A stretch of DNA of 64,000 nt. Source: Treponema denticola ATCC 35405 (GTDB taxonomy: Bacteria; Spirochaetota; Spirochaetia; Treponematales; Treponemataceae). Of this stretch, positions 16,511-23,346 are shown piece after piece. Every line of letters begins with the position of its first letter. Within the stretch, counting starts at the first letter, position 1. The notes below the pieces were generated by a model, which searched no databases, was not told the origin of the DNA, and was given only the letters and a program-made list of their open reading frames with translations. The position numbers and the translations under genes are program-made. The stretch covers positions 1,178,001 through 1,242,000 of the forward strand of contig NC_002967.9 of the NCBI RefSeq assembly GCF_000008185.1. The letters are read 5' to 3'.

Positions 16511-17931
16511 AGTTCGTTGTCCATAACTTTTTTAAGTTCGGCAGCCCAGTGCATACCTCCCTGATCTTTCGGGTGTAAGATTTTAGACACCGAATAAAAA
16601 ACCTTAGAATAATTACCCGGTTTTAAAAGCATAATAGGCGTACAAGGCATATTTTCAAAATAACCGCCCTTGTTTAAAAGCCGGTTAAAAGAATTAGTAA
16701 ACTGGCAGGCTATAATTTCAGCCGTATTTTTTTCATCCTCCAACTTTACAATCATTTTTGCCAATTCAGCACAGGCTAAAAGCTCTGCTTCCTCATCTAC
16801 AAAGCCCATCGGGTTTTTATCGTTAAAAAATGTCCAAAGAATTTTAAAACACGCACGCCTCCGCTCTGCCTCTCTTTTTGTCTTTTTTGTATCTTCCGCA
16901 ACTGCAGCCAGTTCTGGTGCGGGCTCTCTTTCTCGTTCGGGCGGCTCCTCTGTTTCTTTTTCCTCTGCCTCCCTCTCTTTCAGTATTTCTCCTGTCGGGG
17001 CTCGGGCAGGATTTTCGGCTCTATCTGTGTGTGTCTTGTCTTTTCTCTTTCTCCCCTTTCTCTTTTTCTGTTCTGTGTCCTCTATGTCTATCTCTCCTCT
17101 GTCTGTTTCTCTCTCTGTCTCTCTATCTCTCATCTCTCTTTCTTCTGTCTCTATCTCTTCTCCCTCTGTCTGTCTCTCTCTATCTCTTCTGTCTGTCTCT
17201 TCTGTCTTAAGAGGTGTCGGGTAACGCTGCGTTACCGAGCAGTTTTCGGCTGTTACCTCGTTTTTTTCGCCGGTAACGCCCGTTACATCAGGGTAACGCT
17301 CGGTAACGCTTTTGGGCGTTTCGGCGGCCGCCGATTCAGGCGGCTCAACAATCTTGATCGGGGCTTCCATTTCATCTTCTTTTTCTAAGCGTAAAAAGAG
17401 GGCTAAAATCTCATCATCGCTTAATTCGCCCGCCTCATCATAGACAGCGTCCGTATCATCAGAAACATCGGGCTTAGGGGTATCGATTGGGTTTTCTGCA
17501 GGCGGTGCCTGTCTGCCTTTTGAGCCTAAAAAACTTCGTTTTTCAGGCTGTTTTTTTTCGGCTATACGGGATCTATAGGCCGCCTGTTTTTCTGCAGCAG
17601 TCATCCGCCCCGGATAAGGATCAAGCCATCCTGCTATCCTATAAGCCGGTACACCGCTAATAGTAATTTCTTCTATTATGTGTCTATCCAAAAACCTATA
17701 AAGCAAATCTACAAGATCATCTTCGCTCATTATGCAGGTATAAGAGAATACGGCTAAATCGCTTAAATCTACTACGCCGTCATCATCGGCATTACAATAC
17801 AAAGCAACAAACAATGTAAAAACTTGGTGTTGTCTTTCTTTCGGTAATTTCTTGGCGATAAAAAGAAGTGCCGGGTTTGTGATTGTATCTCTTGGGAATT
17901 TTCTCCATGTTAAAGTTTTGCCGTCTGCCAT
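16507..17931 (-). CDS. Phage replication initiation protein, lambda-O-like layout (474 aa)
   Basis: Three regions. Residues 1 to ~125 look like a winged-helix replisome-organiser domain (WRKFPRDTITNPALLFIAKK, VFTLFVALYCNADDDGVVDL, LVDLLYRFLDRHIIEE, then an AYRIAGW strand). Residues ~125-350 are a low-complexity linker, first Pro/Glu/Asp-rich with SVTERYP/SVTQRYP repeats, then a dense Arg/Glu/Asp/Thr tract. Residues ~355-474 form a helical C-terminal domain (CFKILWTFFNDKNPMGFVDE, FTNSFNRLLNKGGYFENMP). The DNA coding for the linker contains repeated GGTAACGC motifs and a pyrimidine tract, like the origin within lambda gene O. The ATG is immediately after the TAA of the upstream gene. A DnaD/O-type assignment is by layout, not by a clear family motif. 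Confidence 0.65.
   Translation of the reverse strand: MADGKTLTWRKFPRDTITNPALLFIAKKLPKERQHQVFTLFVALYCNADDDGVVDLSDLAVFSYTCIMSEDDLVDLLYRFLDRHIIEEITISGVPAYRIAGWLDPYPGRMTAAEKQAAYRSRIAEKKQPEKRSFLGSKGRQAPPAENPIDTPKPDVSDDTDAVYDEAGELSDDEILALFLRLEKEDEMEAPIKIVEPPESAAAETPKSVTERYPDVTGVTGEKNEVTAENCSVTQRYPTPLKTEETDRRDRERQTEGEEIETEEREMRDRETERETDRGEIDIEDTEQKKRKGRKRKDKTHTDRAENPARAPTGEILKEREAEEKETEEPPEREREPAPELAAVAEDTKKTKREAERRRACFKILWTFFNDKNPMGFVDEEAELLACAELAKMIVKLEDEKNTAEIIACQFTNSFNRLLNKGGYFENMPCTPIMLLKPGNYSKVFYSVSKILHPKDQGGMHWAAELKKVMDNEL
17041..17208. repeat. Pyrimidine-rich low-complexity tract
   Basis: On the plus strand this 168-base stretch is over 85% C/T with irregular CTCT, TCTG and TATC repeats and no long A/G run (purine-rich on the coding minus strand). 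It codes for the Arg/Glu/Asp/Thr part of the replication protein's linker. Such a tract is prone to slippage length change and can unwind or form triplex DNA, so it may matter for an adjacent replication origin. It abuts the GGTAACGC cluster. Confidence 0.75.
17220..17309. repeat. GGTAACGC iteron cluster, candidate phage replication origin
   Basis: GGTAACGC occurs on the plus strand at 17220, 17272, 17292 and 17302. Its inverse GCGTTACC is at 17229, forming a perfect 17-base palindrome with the first copy. Two weaker inverse copies are at 17251 (TGTTACC) and 17282 (GTTACA). All lie in 90 bases in the middle of the initiator gene, the same place as the lambda iterons. The repeats code for linker residues (SVTERYP and SVTQRYP), so a coding origin of the repetition is possible. 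No search for further copies in the window was complete. Confidence 0.55.
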
Positions 17932-18264
17932 TTATAAATCCTCGTCTTTAAGTAATGCGTATTTTCCGTAACTCTTTTCGTAAATAGGATAGGTGAGTGA
18001 TAGAGTTGTAAGAATTCCTTGTACCGAGCCTTCACCAGCTCCGGTAAAAGCTCTAATATCTTTTGAAGTAAAAAAATCCTTGCTCCGGATATAATTATAA
18101 ATAGATTCGTAATCATAAACGGTTCGCCCATCCGGCCGGCCTCCTTTAAATGTAACATACTTTTTCTCCGTCTTCGTTTTTTTCGCTCCGAAAAGAATCA
18201 TCGGTAATATCTTCATCCTCTGTTTCTTCCAATTCATATTCCGATTCATCGTCTGATTCTTCAT
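17932..18264 (-). CDS. Winged-helix-like DNA-binding protein (start inside parB gene)
   Basis: The C-terminal ~70 residues look like a compact winged helix: TVYDYESIYNYIRSKDFF, TSKDIRAFTGAGEGSVQGIL, then TLSLTYPIYEKSYGKYALL as the wing. The stop (TAA) is followed directly by the ATG of the replication gene. The reading frame extends back into the parB-like gene; in-frame ATGs at 18264, 18249, 18237, 18216 and 18201 all overlap it, and none has a good ribosome site. A strong AAAGGAGG at about 18150 instead precedes an ATG in another frame. The 18201 start seems most reasonable because upstream residues look like out-of-frame parB. Probable regulator or replication accessory protein. Confidence 0.6.
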   Translation of the reverse strand: MKNQTMNRNMNWKKQRMKILPMILFGAKKTKTEKKYVTFKGGRPDGRTVYDYESIYNYIRSKDFFTSKDIRAFTGAGEGSVQGILTTLSLTYPIYEKSYGKYALLKDEDL

Positions 18265-19774
18265 CCGGGGCTTTTTTTAAATCTTTGATTACAAGGTTTT
18301 TTAATTCTTCATTAAATATTTTTTTTGCTTCTTTAATATCGAGTCCTAAAAGTTTTATAACTGTATCAAGTCCCTCATAGATGTTAGAATCAAGAATTCT
18401 GAGAATAAATGCGTAAAAGAATAAATTTAAAAAATCTATATGTTTAAAATTAAATCTCTTTGTGTCTTTTAAATTAGTAAGATTAGCACCCGTCATAATC
18501 TTAAAAGCATCACAAATAAAATCTTTATTAGAGCTCCTAAAAATACAATCAAAAAAATTATCCGATAAATAAAAAGTAGGATTGGGTTTTAAAAACTCTT
18601 TTTTTAACAAAGTACAAACAGTGTTCGTTTTTGCTTGTCTTTCCATGCTGTAATTAAATAAGTTTTGTTTGTCCGCCGTTTTTTTTGCTTCTTCTTTGTA
18701 TTCATCAGGAAGAGCTTCAATGATAAGTTTTTCTTCATCGGTTATTTCTCTTTTAGTTTTAAAATACTTGTTATAATCTTCATCTTTCATAACAAATTTT
18801 ATTTTGTCATCGATAACATCATACCAAGGAATAATACACTTTCTTACTTCATCAAATAAAGTACAAACATCCACCCTCTGATCAAGCTGTGTATAGTCCA
18901 TAAAACTGCAAAGGTCTATTTTAAAATCAAAAAATTTTTGTAAAGACATTAAAAATTCTTCTTTTATTCCGTTTACAAATAGAAAATCAAGATCACTGTA
19001 ATTGCTTACACCCTTTTCTATCTTTTCTCTATAATGCTTAACTATTTCCTGTTCGTAACACTCATGATCCAGACAATAATCATCCCTGTCGTTAAGTTCC
19101 GGGAAAAGATTGTTATCGGTATATCTGGTTCTTTTTGTGCAGTTCTTGCAAAGAGTGCAAGGAAAATCAAGCCTGTTTTTAGCATATCTGCGGATAGCGT
19201 AATCGGCATTACCGTCGAACCATGTATCTTTTGAAATTGCGTTGTAAATATTTTCTTGCACTTCAGTAGGCAAACATGCAATTCTTGCAGCTTGTGATAT
19301 GTTTATGCTTCCTTTTTTAAAAAACTCTTTCATGTTGTCGGTAAGCTCTGTAAGCTTAATACGTTGATAGATGTGGGAGGGTGAGCGGTCAAAGGTTTTG
19401 GATAATTCGTCAATCGTTTTTCCCTCTTTAAGAAGTTTTTTAAAATTAGCTCCCTCGTCTACCGGGTGCATATCCAAGCGATTAACGTTTTCAGCCAAAG
19501 CGATTTCCTCATTAGGAATAAGCTCATCTTCGGCATAGACTACGGCTTCAATTTCTTTTAAGCCTAAGGTTTTTACCGCCTCAAGCCTTCTTCTTCCGGC
19601 AATAATCGTATAAGGGAATTCGTTATCCCCCGATTCATACCTTACGGTAATAGGGTTGATAAGCCCGATCTCTTTAATTGAAGCGGCTAGGGTATCGATG
19701 TTTCCATAGCCTCCCATCTTCCTGTCAAGGTTCGGTAAAACTTCCGAAACTAAAATAGTTTTTCTTTCTGCCAT
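18146..19774 (-). CDS. ParB/RepB-like DNA-binding protein with Cys cluster (542 aa)
   Basis: ParB-type N-terminus: residues ~5-80 with LAASIKEIGLINPITVR and the GRRRLEAVKTLG box (residues 60-71), an ENVNRLDMHP motif (95-104), then a helix-turn-helix at about 120-150 (IDELSKTFDRSPSHIYQRIK). Around residues 206-239 a cluster CTLCKNC...C..HEC likely binds zinc. The rest is unknown and the C-terminal ~50 residues are extremely acidic. ParB proteins bind centromere-like sites and in many cases use CTP; the GRRR box is consistent with that. No parA gene is in the window, so a partition role is unproven; transcription control or replication are alternatives. Confidence 0.8.
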   Translation of the reverse strand: MAERKTILVSEVLPNLDRKMGGYGNIDTLAASIKEIGLINPITVRYESGDNEFPYTIIAGRRRLEAVKTLGLKEIEAVVYAEDELIPNEEIALAENVNRLDMHPVDEGANFKKLLKEGKTIDELSKTFDRSPSHIYQRIKLTELTDNMKEFFKKGSINISQAARIACLPTEVQENIYNAISKDTWFDGNADYAIRRYAKNRLDFPCTLCKNCTKRTRYTDNNLFPELNDRDDYCLDHECYEQEIVKHYREKIEKGVSNYSDLDFLFVNGIKEEFLMSLQKFFDFKIDLCSFMDYTQLDQRVDVCTLFDEVRKCIIPWYDVIDDKIKFVMKDEDYNKYFKTKREITDEEKLIIEALPDEYKEEAKKTADKQNLFNYSMERQAKTNTVCTLLKKEFLKPNPTFYLSDNFFDCIFRSSNKDFICDAFKIMTGANLTNLKDTKRFNFKHIDFLNLFFYAFILRILDSNIYEGLDTVIKLLGLDIKEAKKIFNEELKNLVIKDLKKAPDEESDDESEYELEETEDEDITDDSFRSEKNEDGEKVCYI

Positions 19775-19789
19775 TTTTTCTCTCTCCTC

Positions 19790-20020
19790 TTAATGGTCTT
19801 TTAAATATTCGATGCCGAGTACTTCCCCGTCAAAAAGCTTTTTTATCCTATGTACCCTTTTAGGAAACTTAGGCCTTGGATCTGCAAAGCAGCATAAAAA
19901 AACTTCTTTATCGGAATAGTGCACTCCGTCCTCGGTGTCTATTTCATATTTGCCGTCAGTCTCGGTAATCGTAATTCTTTGACTTAAAAGCTCCGATTCA
20001 ACCGTATAAATTGTTTTCAT
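19790..20020 (-). CDS. Small early phage protein, unknown (76 aa)
   Basis: A short mixed alpha/beta protein beginning MKTIYTVESELLSQRI with repeated beta-like stretches (ITETDGKYEIDTEDG) and a basic segment (PKFPKRVHRIKKLFDGE). No recognised domain. It lies two bases downstream of the next gene upstream and 15 bases before parB, so it belongs to the same early transcription unit. Confidence 0.5.
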   Translation of the reverse strand: MKTIYTVESELLSQRITITETDGKYEIDTEDGVHYSDKEVFLCCFADPRPKFPKRVHRIKKLFDGEVLGIEYLKDH

Positions 20021-20022
20021 TT

Positions 20023-20256
20023 TTAAAGTCTATAAGAATCTGCGGGCTTACCGACTACCATTTTTTTTAAACCTGCTCGCTCCATCTCTTTATCCAAAAG
20101 ATAAAGCATAAAGGCGGCGGGTTTTCTGCCTCCCGAATTCAAAAACTCAAGGGCTTTTTGTTTTTCTTCAGAACTTGGAAAGGTTAGGGTTAAACCTAAA
20201 ACCGTTTTTCTTTTTTCGTTCCATTGTGAAGAAACATCAGCGGATTTTGTTTTCAC
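20023..20256 (-). CDS. Small early phage protein, unknown (77 aa)
   Basis: Contains a helical LTFPSSEEKQKALEFLNSGG stretch followed by RKPAAFMLYLLDKEMERAG. The spacing resembles a small ribbon- or helix-type DNA-binding protein but I cannot identify a family. It is one of six short genes packed between the excisionase-like gene and parB, a typical home for phage host-takeover or anti-defence factors. Confidence 0.5.
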   Translation of the reverse strand: MKTKSADVSSQWNEKRKTVLGLTLTFPSSEEKQKALEFLNSGGRKPAAFMLYLLDKEMERAGLKKMVVGKPADSYRL

Positions 20257-20270
20257 TATCTCTCACCTCC

Positions 20271-20480
20271 TTAAAAATTTTTGTTTAATTCAAGGCTTAA
20301 ATCTTCTTTTAAAAGATTTCGGGCCTCGTTAATATTCCTGTTGATTAAGCCGTAAAGTTTTTCTGTATGAGTCTTGATTGGATTCCGTGACTCATAAGCT
20401 CTTTTTAGTTCGATAATGTTGCTGTTTAAATTATCAAGCATTTCGTTCATTGTTGCATAAAAGTTTGATCCCGTTTTCAT
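20271..20480 (-). CDS. Small helical early phage protein, unknown (69 aa)
   Basis: Entirely helical and amphipathic (ATMNEMLDNLNSNIIELKRA, then LYGLINRNINEARNLLKEDL). No motif. It has a GGTAAAGG-type ribosome site and lies in the leftward early block. Confidence 0.5.
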   Translation of the reverse strand: MKTGSNFYATMNEMLDNLNSNIIELKRAYESRNPIKTHTEKLYGLINRNINEARNLLKEDLSLELNKNF

Positions 20481-20483
20481 CCT

Positions 20484-20807
20484 TTACCCCCTTATTGGAA
20501 TTTCCATATATTCCGGCACTTCTACCTTTCGGCCGTCTATTCTTATAAATACAGGCTTAGCCTTTTCGATAAGCATGGCTTGGCCGTTCTTTTGCGGTAT
20601 TTGGAGCTGCTTATAAGCCGATTTTTTAGCCCCGGATAAGCTTCTTCTGTAAAGCTTTTCTGTCTGCTTTCCGTTGTGCAAAATAAAAATGTGGTATTTA
20701 TAGGTTAATTCGGGGGTGTTAAAAATCACTGCCTCCATTATTTCTCCATGAGTATGAATGTTTTTATAGTCTACCTGCTTGCGGTAATAGTTAATCTGCC
20801 TTTTCAT
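20484..20807 (-). CDS. Small basic early phage protein, unknown (107 aa)
   Basis: Lys/Arg-rich with beta-type segments (TYKYHIFILHNGKQTEKLYR, PVFIRIDGRKVEVPEYMEIP). No recognised domain. The ATG overlaps the stop of the gene before it (ATGA), so it is translationally coupled. Confidence 0.5.
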   Translation of the reverse strand: MKRQINYYRKQVDYKNIHTHGEIMEAVIFNTPELTYKYHIFILHNGKQTEKLYRRSLSGAKKSAYKQLQIPQKNGQAMLIEKAKPVFIRIDGRKVEVPEYMEIPIRG

Positions 20808-21028
20808 TTTTTTGCCTCTGTAATTATTTTAAAACTTCTAACTAAAGATTTTCTGCATGGGACTTCTTCGCCTTTTAACCAGTATTTACTCATACCTTCC
20901 AAATAATCGTCCGTTAAAGATACTGGATACCATTCATCATTAGTATCAAAGTCTTTAACAGCTATAGCGTTAAAAGTCGGATGACGTGATGAATTGATTT
21001 GAATTAGAGTATTCTTTGTTATTTTCAT
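20804..21028 (-). CDS. Small early phage protein, unknown (74 aa)
   Basis: Short protein with two likely beta strands (FNAIAVKDFDTNDEWYPVSL) and an acidic-basic helical tail (LKGEEVPCRKSLVRSFKIIT). No family recognised. Ribosome site AAGGAGGAC before the ATG; overlaps the following gene by 4 bases. Confidence 0.5.
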   Translation of the reverse strand: MKITKNTLIQINSSRHPTFNAIAVKDFDTNDEWYPVSLTDDYLEGMSKYWLKGEEVPCRKSLVRSFKIITEAKK

Positions 21029-21038
21029 TTTGTCCTCC

Positions 21039-21572
21039 TTAATTCTTTGGTAAGAATCTTTTAATTTCTCTGTTTATATGCTGCTGACTTCTGCACTCAA
21101 CTGTGGGTTCAGGACCTCTATATTTAGCATCTAAGTCGTCCGAATATTTTTGAAATTTTTTACTGTCGGCATCAGATAGCATATAATTACCTATTATTTT
21201 TTTGATGTGGCTGTCGGGACCTTTTAGCCGTAGAAAGCTTGAATAGTTGTTGCTTGGATTTATGACATAAGACATTACAAATTCATTCCATACTATAATT
21301 CCCATACGATCATCATTACCAAATATCACTAAATCAAATTCATATAGATATTCGCCGTTTATTTTTACACCGGTGTTACGGCATACTGTATAAGGTCGTA
21401 TGGGATATGTATTGATAGGACATTCTAATCTTTCTGTAAAGCCTTCGTTTCCGACATCAAGAAAATCAACTCCTGCAACTTCATAGTAAAAACCGCAAAG
21501 AATGTGTTCTTCTTTTGGATCTTCACAATGTTCTAAAGCTTTGACTTTGTATAAATCTACATCAAATTTCAT
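21039..21572 (-). CDS. YopX-like phage protein (177 aa)
   Basis: The middle has the YopX layout: YTVCRNTGVKINGEYLYEFD (the ...G..D.NG..iYEgDiv pattern) then VIFGNDDRMGIIVWNEFVMS. YopX proteins are common in prophages of Gram-positive and other bacteria, with no established function. The N-terminus (MKFDVDLYKVKALEHCEDPK) and C-terminus are extra. The gene overlaps the excisionase-like gene by 4 bases. Confidence 0.6.
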   Translation of the reverse strand: MKFDVDLYKVKALEHCEDPKEEHILCGFYYEVAGVDFLDVGNEGFTERLECPINTYPIRPYTVCRNTGVKINGEYLYEFDLVIFGNDDRMGIIVWNEFVMSYVINPSNNYSSFLRLKGPDSHIKKIIGNYMLSDADSKKFQKYSDDLDAKYRGPEPTVECRSQQHINREIKRFLPKN

Positions 21573-21814
21573 TTTGTCCTCCTTTTGCTTCTGCGCGCTG
21601 CCATATCCAAAAGCATTTTATCCGCTTCTTTGTGCATCTCTTCGGAGGTCATTTGACGGCCTCCCAAAAGCCATTGTTCGATCTCTTCTTTTACAAAAAA
21701 GAGTCGTCCGCCGTTGGGTTTGTATACCGGAATCATTTTTTTATGTACAAGGTTGTAGATGTACGATTGGGTATAACCCGTAAGCTCCATAACTTGCTTC
21801 ATGTTCATAATCAT
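21569..21814 (-). CDS. Excisionase/AlpA-like HTH protein (81 aa)
   Basis: MKQVMELTGYTQSYIYNLVH is a winged-helix DNA-recognition segment of the HTH_17/AlpA type; the following MIPVYKPNGGRLFFVKEEI is the wing. The remainder is a basic tail (ARRSKRRTK). As first leftward gene behind the operator-controlled promoter it could be the excisionase or a Cro-like switch protein. The ATG at 21814 follows AGGAGA by 7 bases. Confidence 0.7.
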   Translation of the reverse strand: MIMNMKQVMELTGYTQSYIYNLVHKKMIPVYKPNGGRLFFVKEEIEQWLLGGRQMTSEEMHKEADKMLLDMAARRSKRRTK

Positions 21815-21827
21815 AGTTTTTCTCCTC

Positions 21828-21853
21828 TTAGATAGTGTAATTACACTATCTAA
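21828..21853. promoter_or_regulatory. Operator O1: perfect 26-bp palindrome
   Basis: The half-site TTAGATAGTGTAA is followed directly by its exact reverse complement. It covers the predicted start point of the leftward early promoter. Its core TGTAATTACA recurs in O2, 30 bases away centre to centre, about three helical turns. A phage repressor, encoded just to the right, is the obvious ligand. Confidence 0.75.
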
Positions 21854-21858
21854 TATTT

Positions 21859-21886
21859 ATTATAATGTAATTACAATATTTGTCAA
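21859..21886 (-). promoter_or_regulatory. Leftward early promoter
   Basis: On the minus strand TTGACA (21886-21881), a 16-base spacer and TATAAT (21864-21859), essentially a perfect sigma-70 promoter. It would drive the excisionase-like gene and early leftward genes. O2 lies in its spacer and O1 over its start point, so repressor binding should shut it off. Confidence 0.85.
21861..21880. promoter_or_regulatory. Operator O2: related imperfect palindrome
   Basis: TGTAATTACA core with one-off flanks (TATAATGTAA / TTACAATATT), centred at 21870.5, in the spacer of the leftward promoter. Shares the core with O1. Expected repressor site of lower or different affinity. Confidence 0.6.
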
Positions 21887-21893
21887 TACATTT

Positions 21894-21924
21894 TTTACAA
21901 TTTTTACAATTTTTATGGTAAAAT
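21894..21924 (+). promoter_or_regulatory. Candidate repressor promoter
   Basis: TTTACA at 21894-21899 and TAAAAT at 21919-21924, 19 bases apart (longer than ideal). A second TTTACA at 21903 belongs to a small direct repeat (TTTTTACAAT). Transcription would start about 10 bases before the repressor ATG at 21940, giving an almost leaderless message. Tentative. Confidence 0.4.
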
Positions 21925-21939
21925 AGCCGATAAATTAGT

Positions 21940-22302
21940 ATGGCTTTTAGAGAAAATGTAAAAAAACTTATGGATAAGCACGGGCTAATAGCTAAAGAGC
22001 TTGCTTTAAGAGCGAAAATAAGTGTTAATACTCTAAATATGTATCTTGGCTATAAAGAATCATTACCAAATGTAGATATTGGTGTAAAAATTGCAAAGGC
22101 TCTTGATACAACTGTAGAATATCTTGTTACCGGCATAGAGTCTTCATCAGGAATAGTCATTGCTCCTGAAGATATTGAGTTAATCAAAAAAATTCATCTT
22201 TTAGATGATATAGATAAAAAAGTGGTAGAGGATTTAATCCAAAGCTTTATCGATAGAAAGCGATCAGAAGTTTCCGCGATGGAAACGTCCCGTATTGGTT
22301 GA
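21940..22302 (+). CDS. Phage repressor, XRE-family HTH (120 aa)
   Basis: Residues ~4-62 form a classical HTH_3 domain: VKKLMDKHGLIAKELALRAK then ISVNTLNMYLGYKESLPNVD, with the recognition helix around STVNTL/NTLNMY and ALDTTVEYLVTG as final helix. The C-terminus (about 65-120) is short and helical, with no LexA-type peptidase motif (no Ser-Lys protease signature), so autocleavage after DNA damage is not expected. Its position beside the two palindromic operators supports the role of a CI-like immunity repressor. It lacks a good ribosome site in front of ATG. Confidence 0.8.
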   Translation: MAFRENVKKLMDKHGLIAKELALRAKISVNTLNMYLGYKESLPNVDIGVKIAKALDTTVEYLVTGIESSSGIVIAPEDIELIKKIHLLDDIDKKVVEDLIQSFIDRKRSEVSAMETSRIG

Positions 22303-22314
22303 GGTGAGGTATTT

Positions 22315-23118
22315 ATGAAAAAAATATTTTTTTGTTTAATATTGTTTATGATAGCTCTTTTATGCTTTGCAGATAAAAAATTTGAAAAGGTAAAAGCAGC
22401 TGCCGAACAGGGAGATGCATTCGCTCAGTTTAATCTTGCTGCTATGTATGATAAAGGGGACGAATCTCTTGTCGATAAAAAACAAGCTGTTTATTGGTAT
22501 ACAAAAGCTGCCGAACAGGGATATGATGTAGCTCAGCTTTTTCTTGCTTTTATGTATGATATAGGTGATGGAATTCCTATTGACAAAAAACAGGCTTTTT
22601 ATTGGTATACAAAAGCCGCAGAACAGGGAAATGTAGCAGCACAGTGTATTCTTGGTCTAATGTATTCTAATGGAGATGGGACCCCGGTAGATAAAAAACA
22701 AGCTTTTTATTGGTTCAAAAAAGCTGCCGAACAGGGATATGCAAAAGCACAGTTTAATCTTGGTGGTATGTATTACAAAGGCAATGGAATACTGACTGAT
22801 AAAAAACAAGCTTTTTATTGGTTCAAAAAAGCTGCCGAACAGGGATATGCAGAAGCACAGTTTAATCTTGCTCTTATGTATTATAATGGAGATGGAATAC
22901 TGGCTGACAAAAAACAAGCTTTTTATTGGTACACTAAATCTGCCGAAAAAGGACTCGCATTCGCCCAGTTTAATCTTGGTCTAATGTATTCTAATGGAGA
23001 TGGAATACTGGCTGACAAAAAACAAGCTGCATATTGGATAAAGCAAGCCTATGAGAATGGTTATGAGCCGGCAAAAGAACTCTGGGATGCAGACGAACTT
23101 TGGAAATATCAGGATTAA
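22315..23118 (+). CDS. Secreted Sel1-repeat protein (267 aa)
   Basis: A signal peptide (MKKIFFCLILFMIALLCFA) is followed by six full 36-residue Sel1-like repeats and a partial seventh. The repeat pattern is AEQGxxxAQFNLGxMYxxGDG, then xxxDKKQAFYWYTKA. Sel1 repeats form alpha solenoids that bind proteins. The gene follows the repressor by 12 bases, against the direction of the lytic genes, so it is likely expressed in the lysogen and could be a conversion gene acting on the host envelope or on incoming phage. Repeat units are similar at DNA level. A lipoprotein alternative is weak because the lipobox around C17 is poor. Confidence 0.85.
   Translation: MKKIFFCLILFMIALLCFADKKFEKVKAAAEQGDAFAQFNLAAMYDKGDESLVDKKQAVYWYTKAAEQGYDVAQLFLAFMYDIGDGIPIDKKQAFYWYTKAAEQGNVAAQCILGLMYSNGDGTPVDKKQAFYWFKKAAEQGYAKAQFNLGGMYYKGNGILTDKKQAFYWFKKAAEQGYAEAQFNLALMYYNGDGILADKKQAFYWYTKSAEKGLAFAQFNLGLMYSNGDGILADKKQAAYWIKQAYENGYEPAKELWDADELWKYQD
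22402..23049 (+). repeat. Six tandem 108-bp Sel1 repeat units
   Basis: Six consecutive units of 108 bases, several with long identical runs (for example GATAAAAAACAAGCTTTTTA), each coding for one Sel1 repeat. Copies 3 to 6 are most alike, suggesting recent expansion by unequal recombination. Copy number may vary between strains. Confidence 0.85.
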
Positions 23119-23157
23119 GAAGCTTAGTTATAATAAAAAAATAATTTGAGGTATAAA

Positions 23158-23340
23158 ATGCGTTATTTTTTAGCTGTATTATTATGTATAGTGCTATATT
23201 TTGTGATTTTTGGAGGCTTAGGCGTAATCCTTGATATGCCTTTATACAACTTGGGTGCTATGTTTTATTTACTCAATATAGGTTATATCGGGCTGTGTGT
23301 ATTCCTATGGAAAAAAATCACAAAGAAAAATGATAAATAA
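23158..23340 (+). CDS. Small membrane protein (60 aa)
   Basis: Two hydrophobic helices: residues ~2-24 (RYFLAVLLCIVLYFVIFGGL) and ~33-52 (MFYLLNIGYIGLCVFLW), with a short basic tail (KKITKKNDK). GAGG lies 6 bases before ATG 23158; an upstream in-frame TTG at 23146 is less likely. Third gene of the rightward block after repressor and Sel1 protein. Might protect the lysogen from superinfection; that is inference only. Confidence 0.6.
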   Translation: MRYFLAVLLCIVLYFVIFGGLGVILDMPLYNLGAMFYLLNIGYIGLCVFLWKKITKKNDK

Positions 23341-23346
23341 ATTTTA

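Noticed and set aside
16670-17388. Long plus-strand Ser/Leu/Cys/Val-rich frames
   Set aside because: Antisense to the replication gene; arise from the pyrimidine-rich tract.
17910-18158. Frame starting after a strong AAAGGAGG (ATG at about 18131)
   Set aside because: The ribosome site is good but the product is hydrophobic and unstructured, while the alternative frame forms a clear winged helix ending exactly before the next gene.
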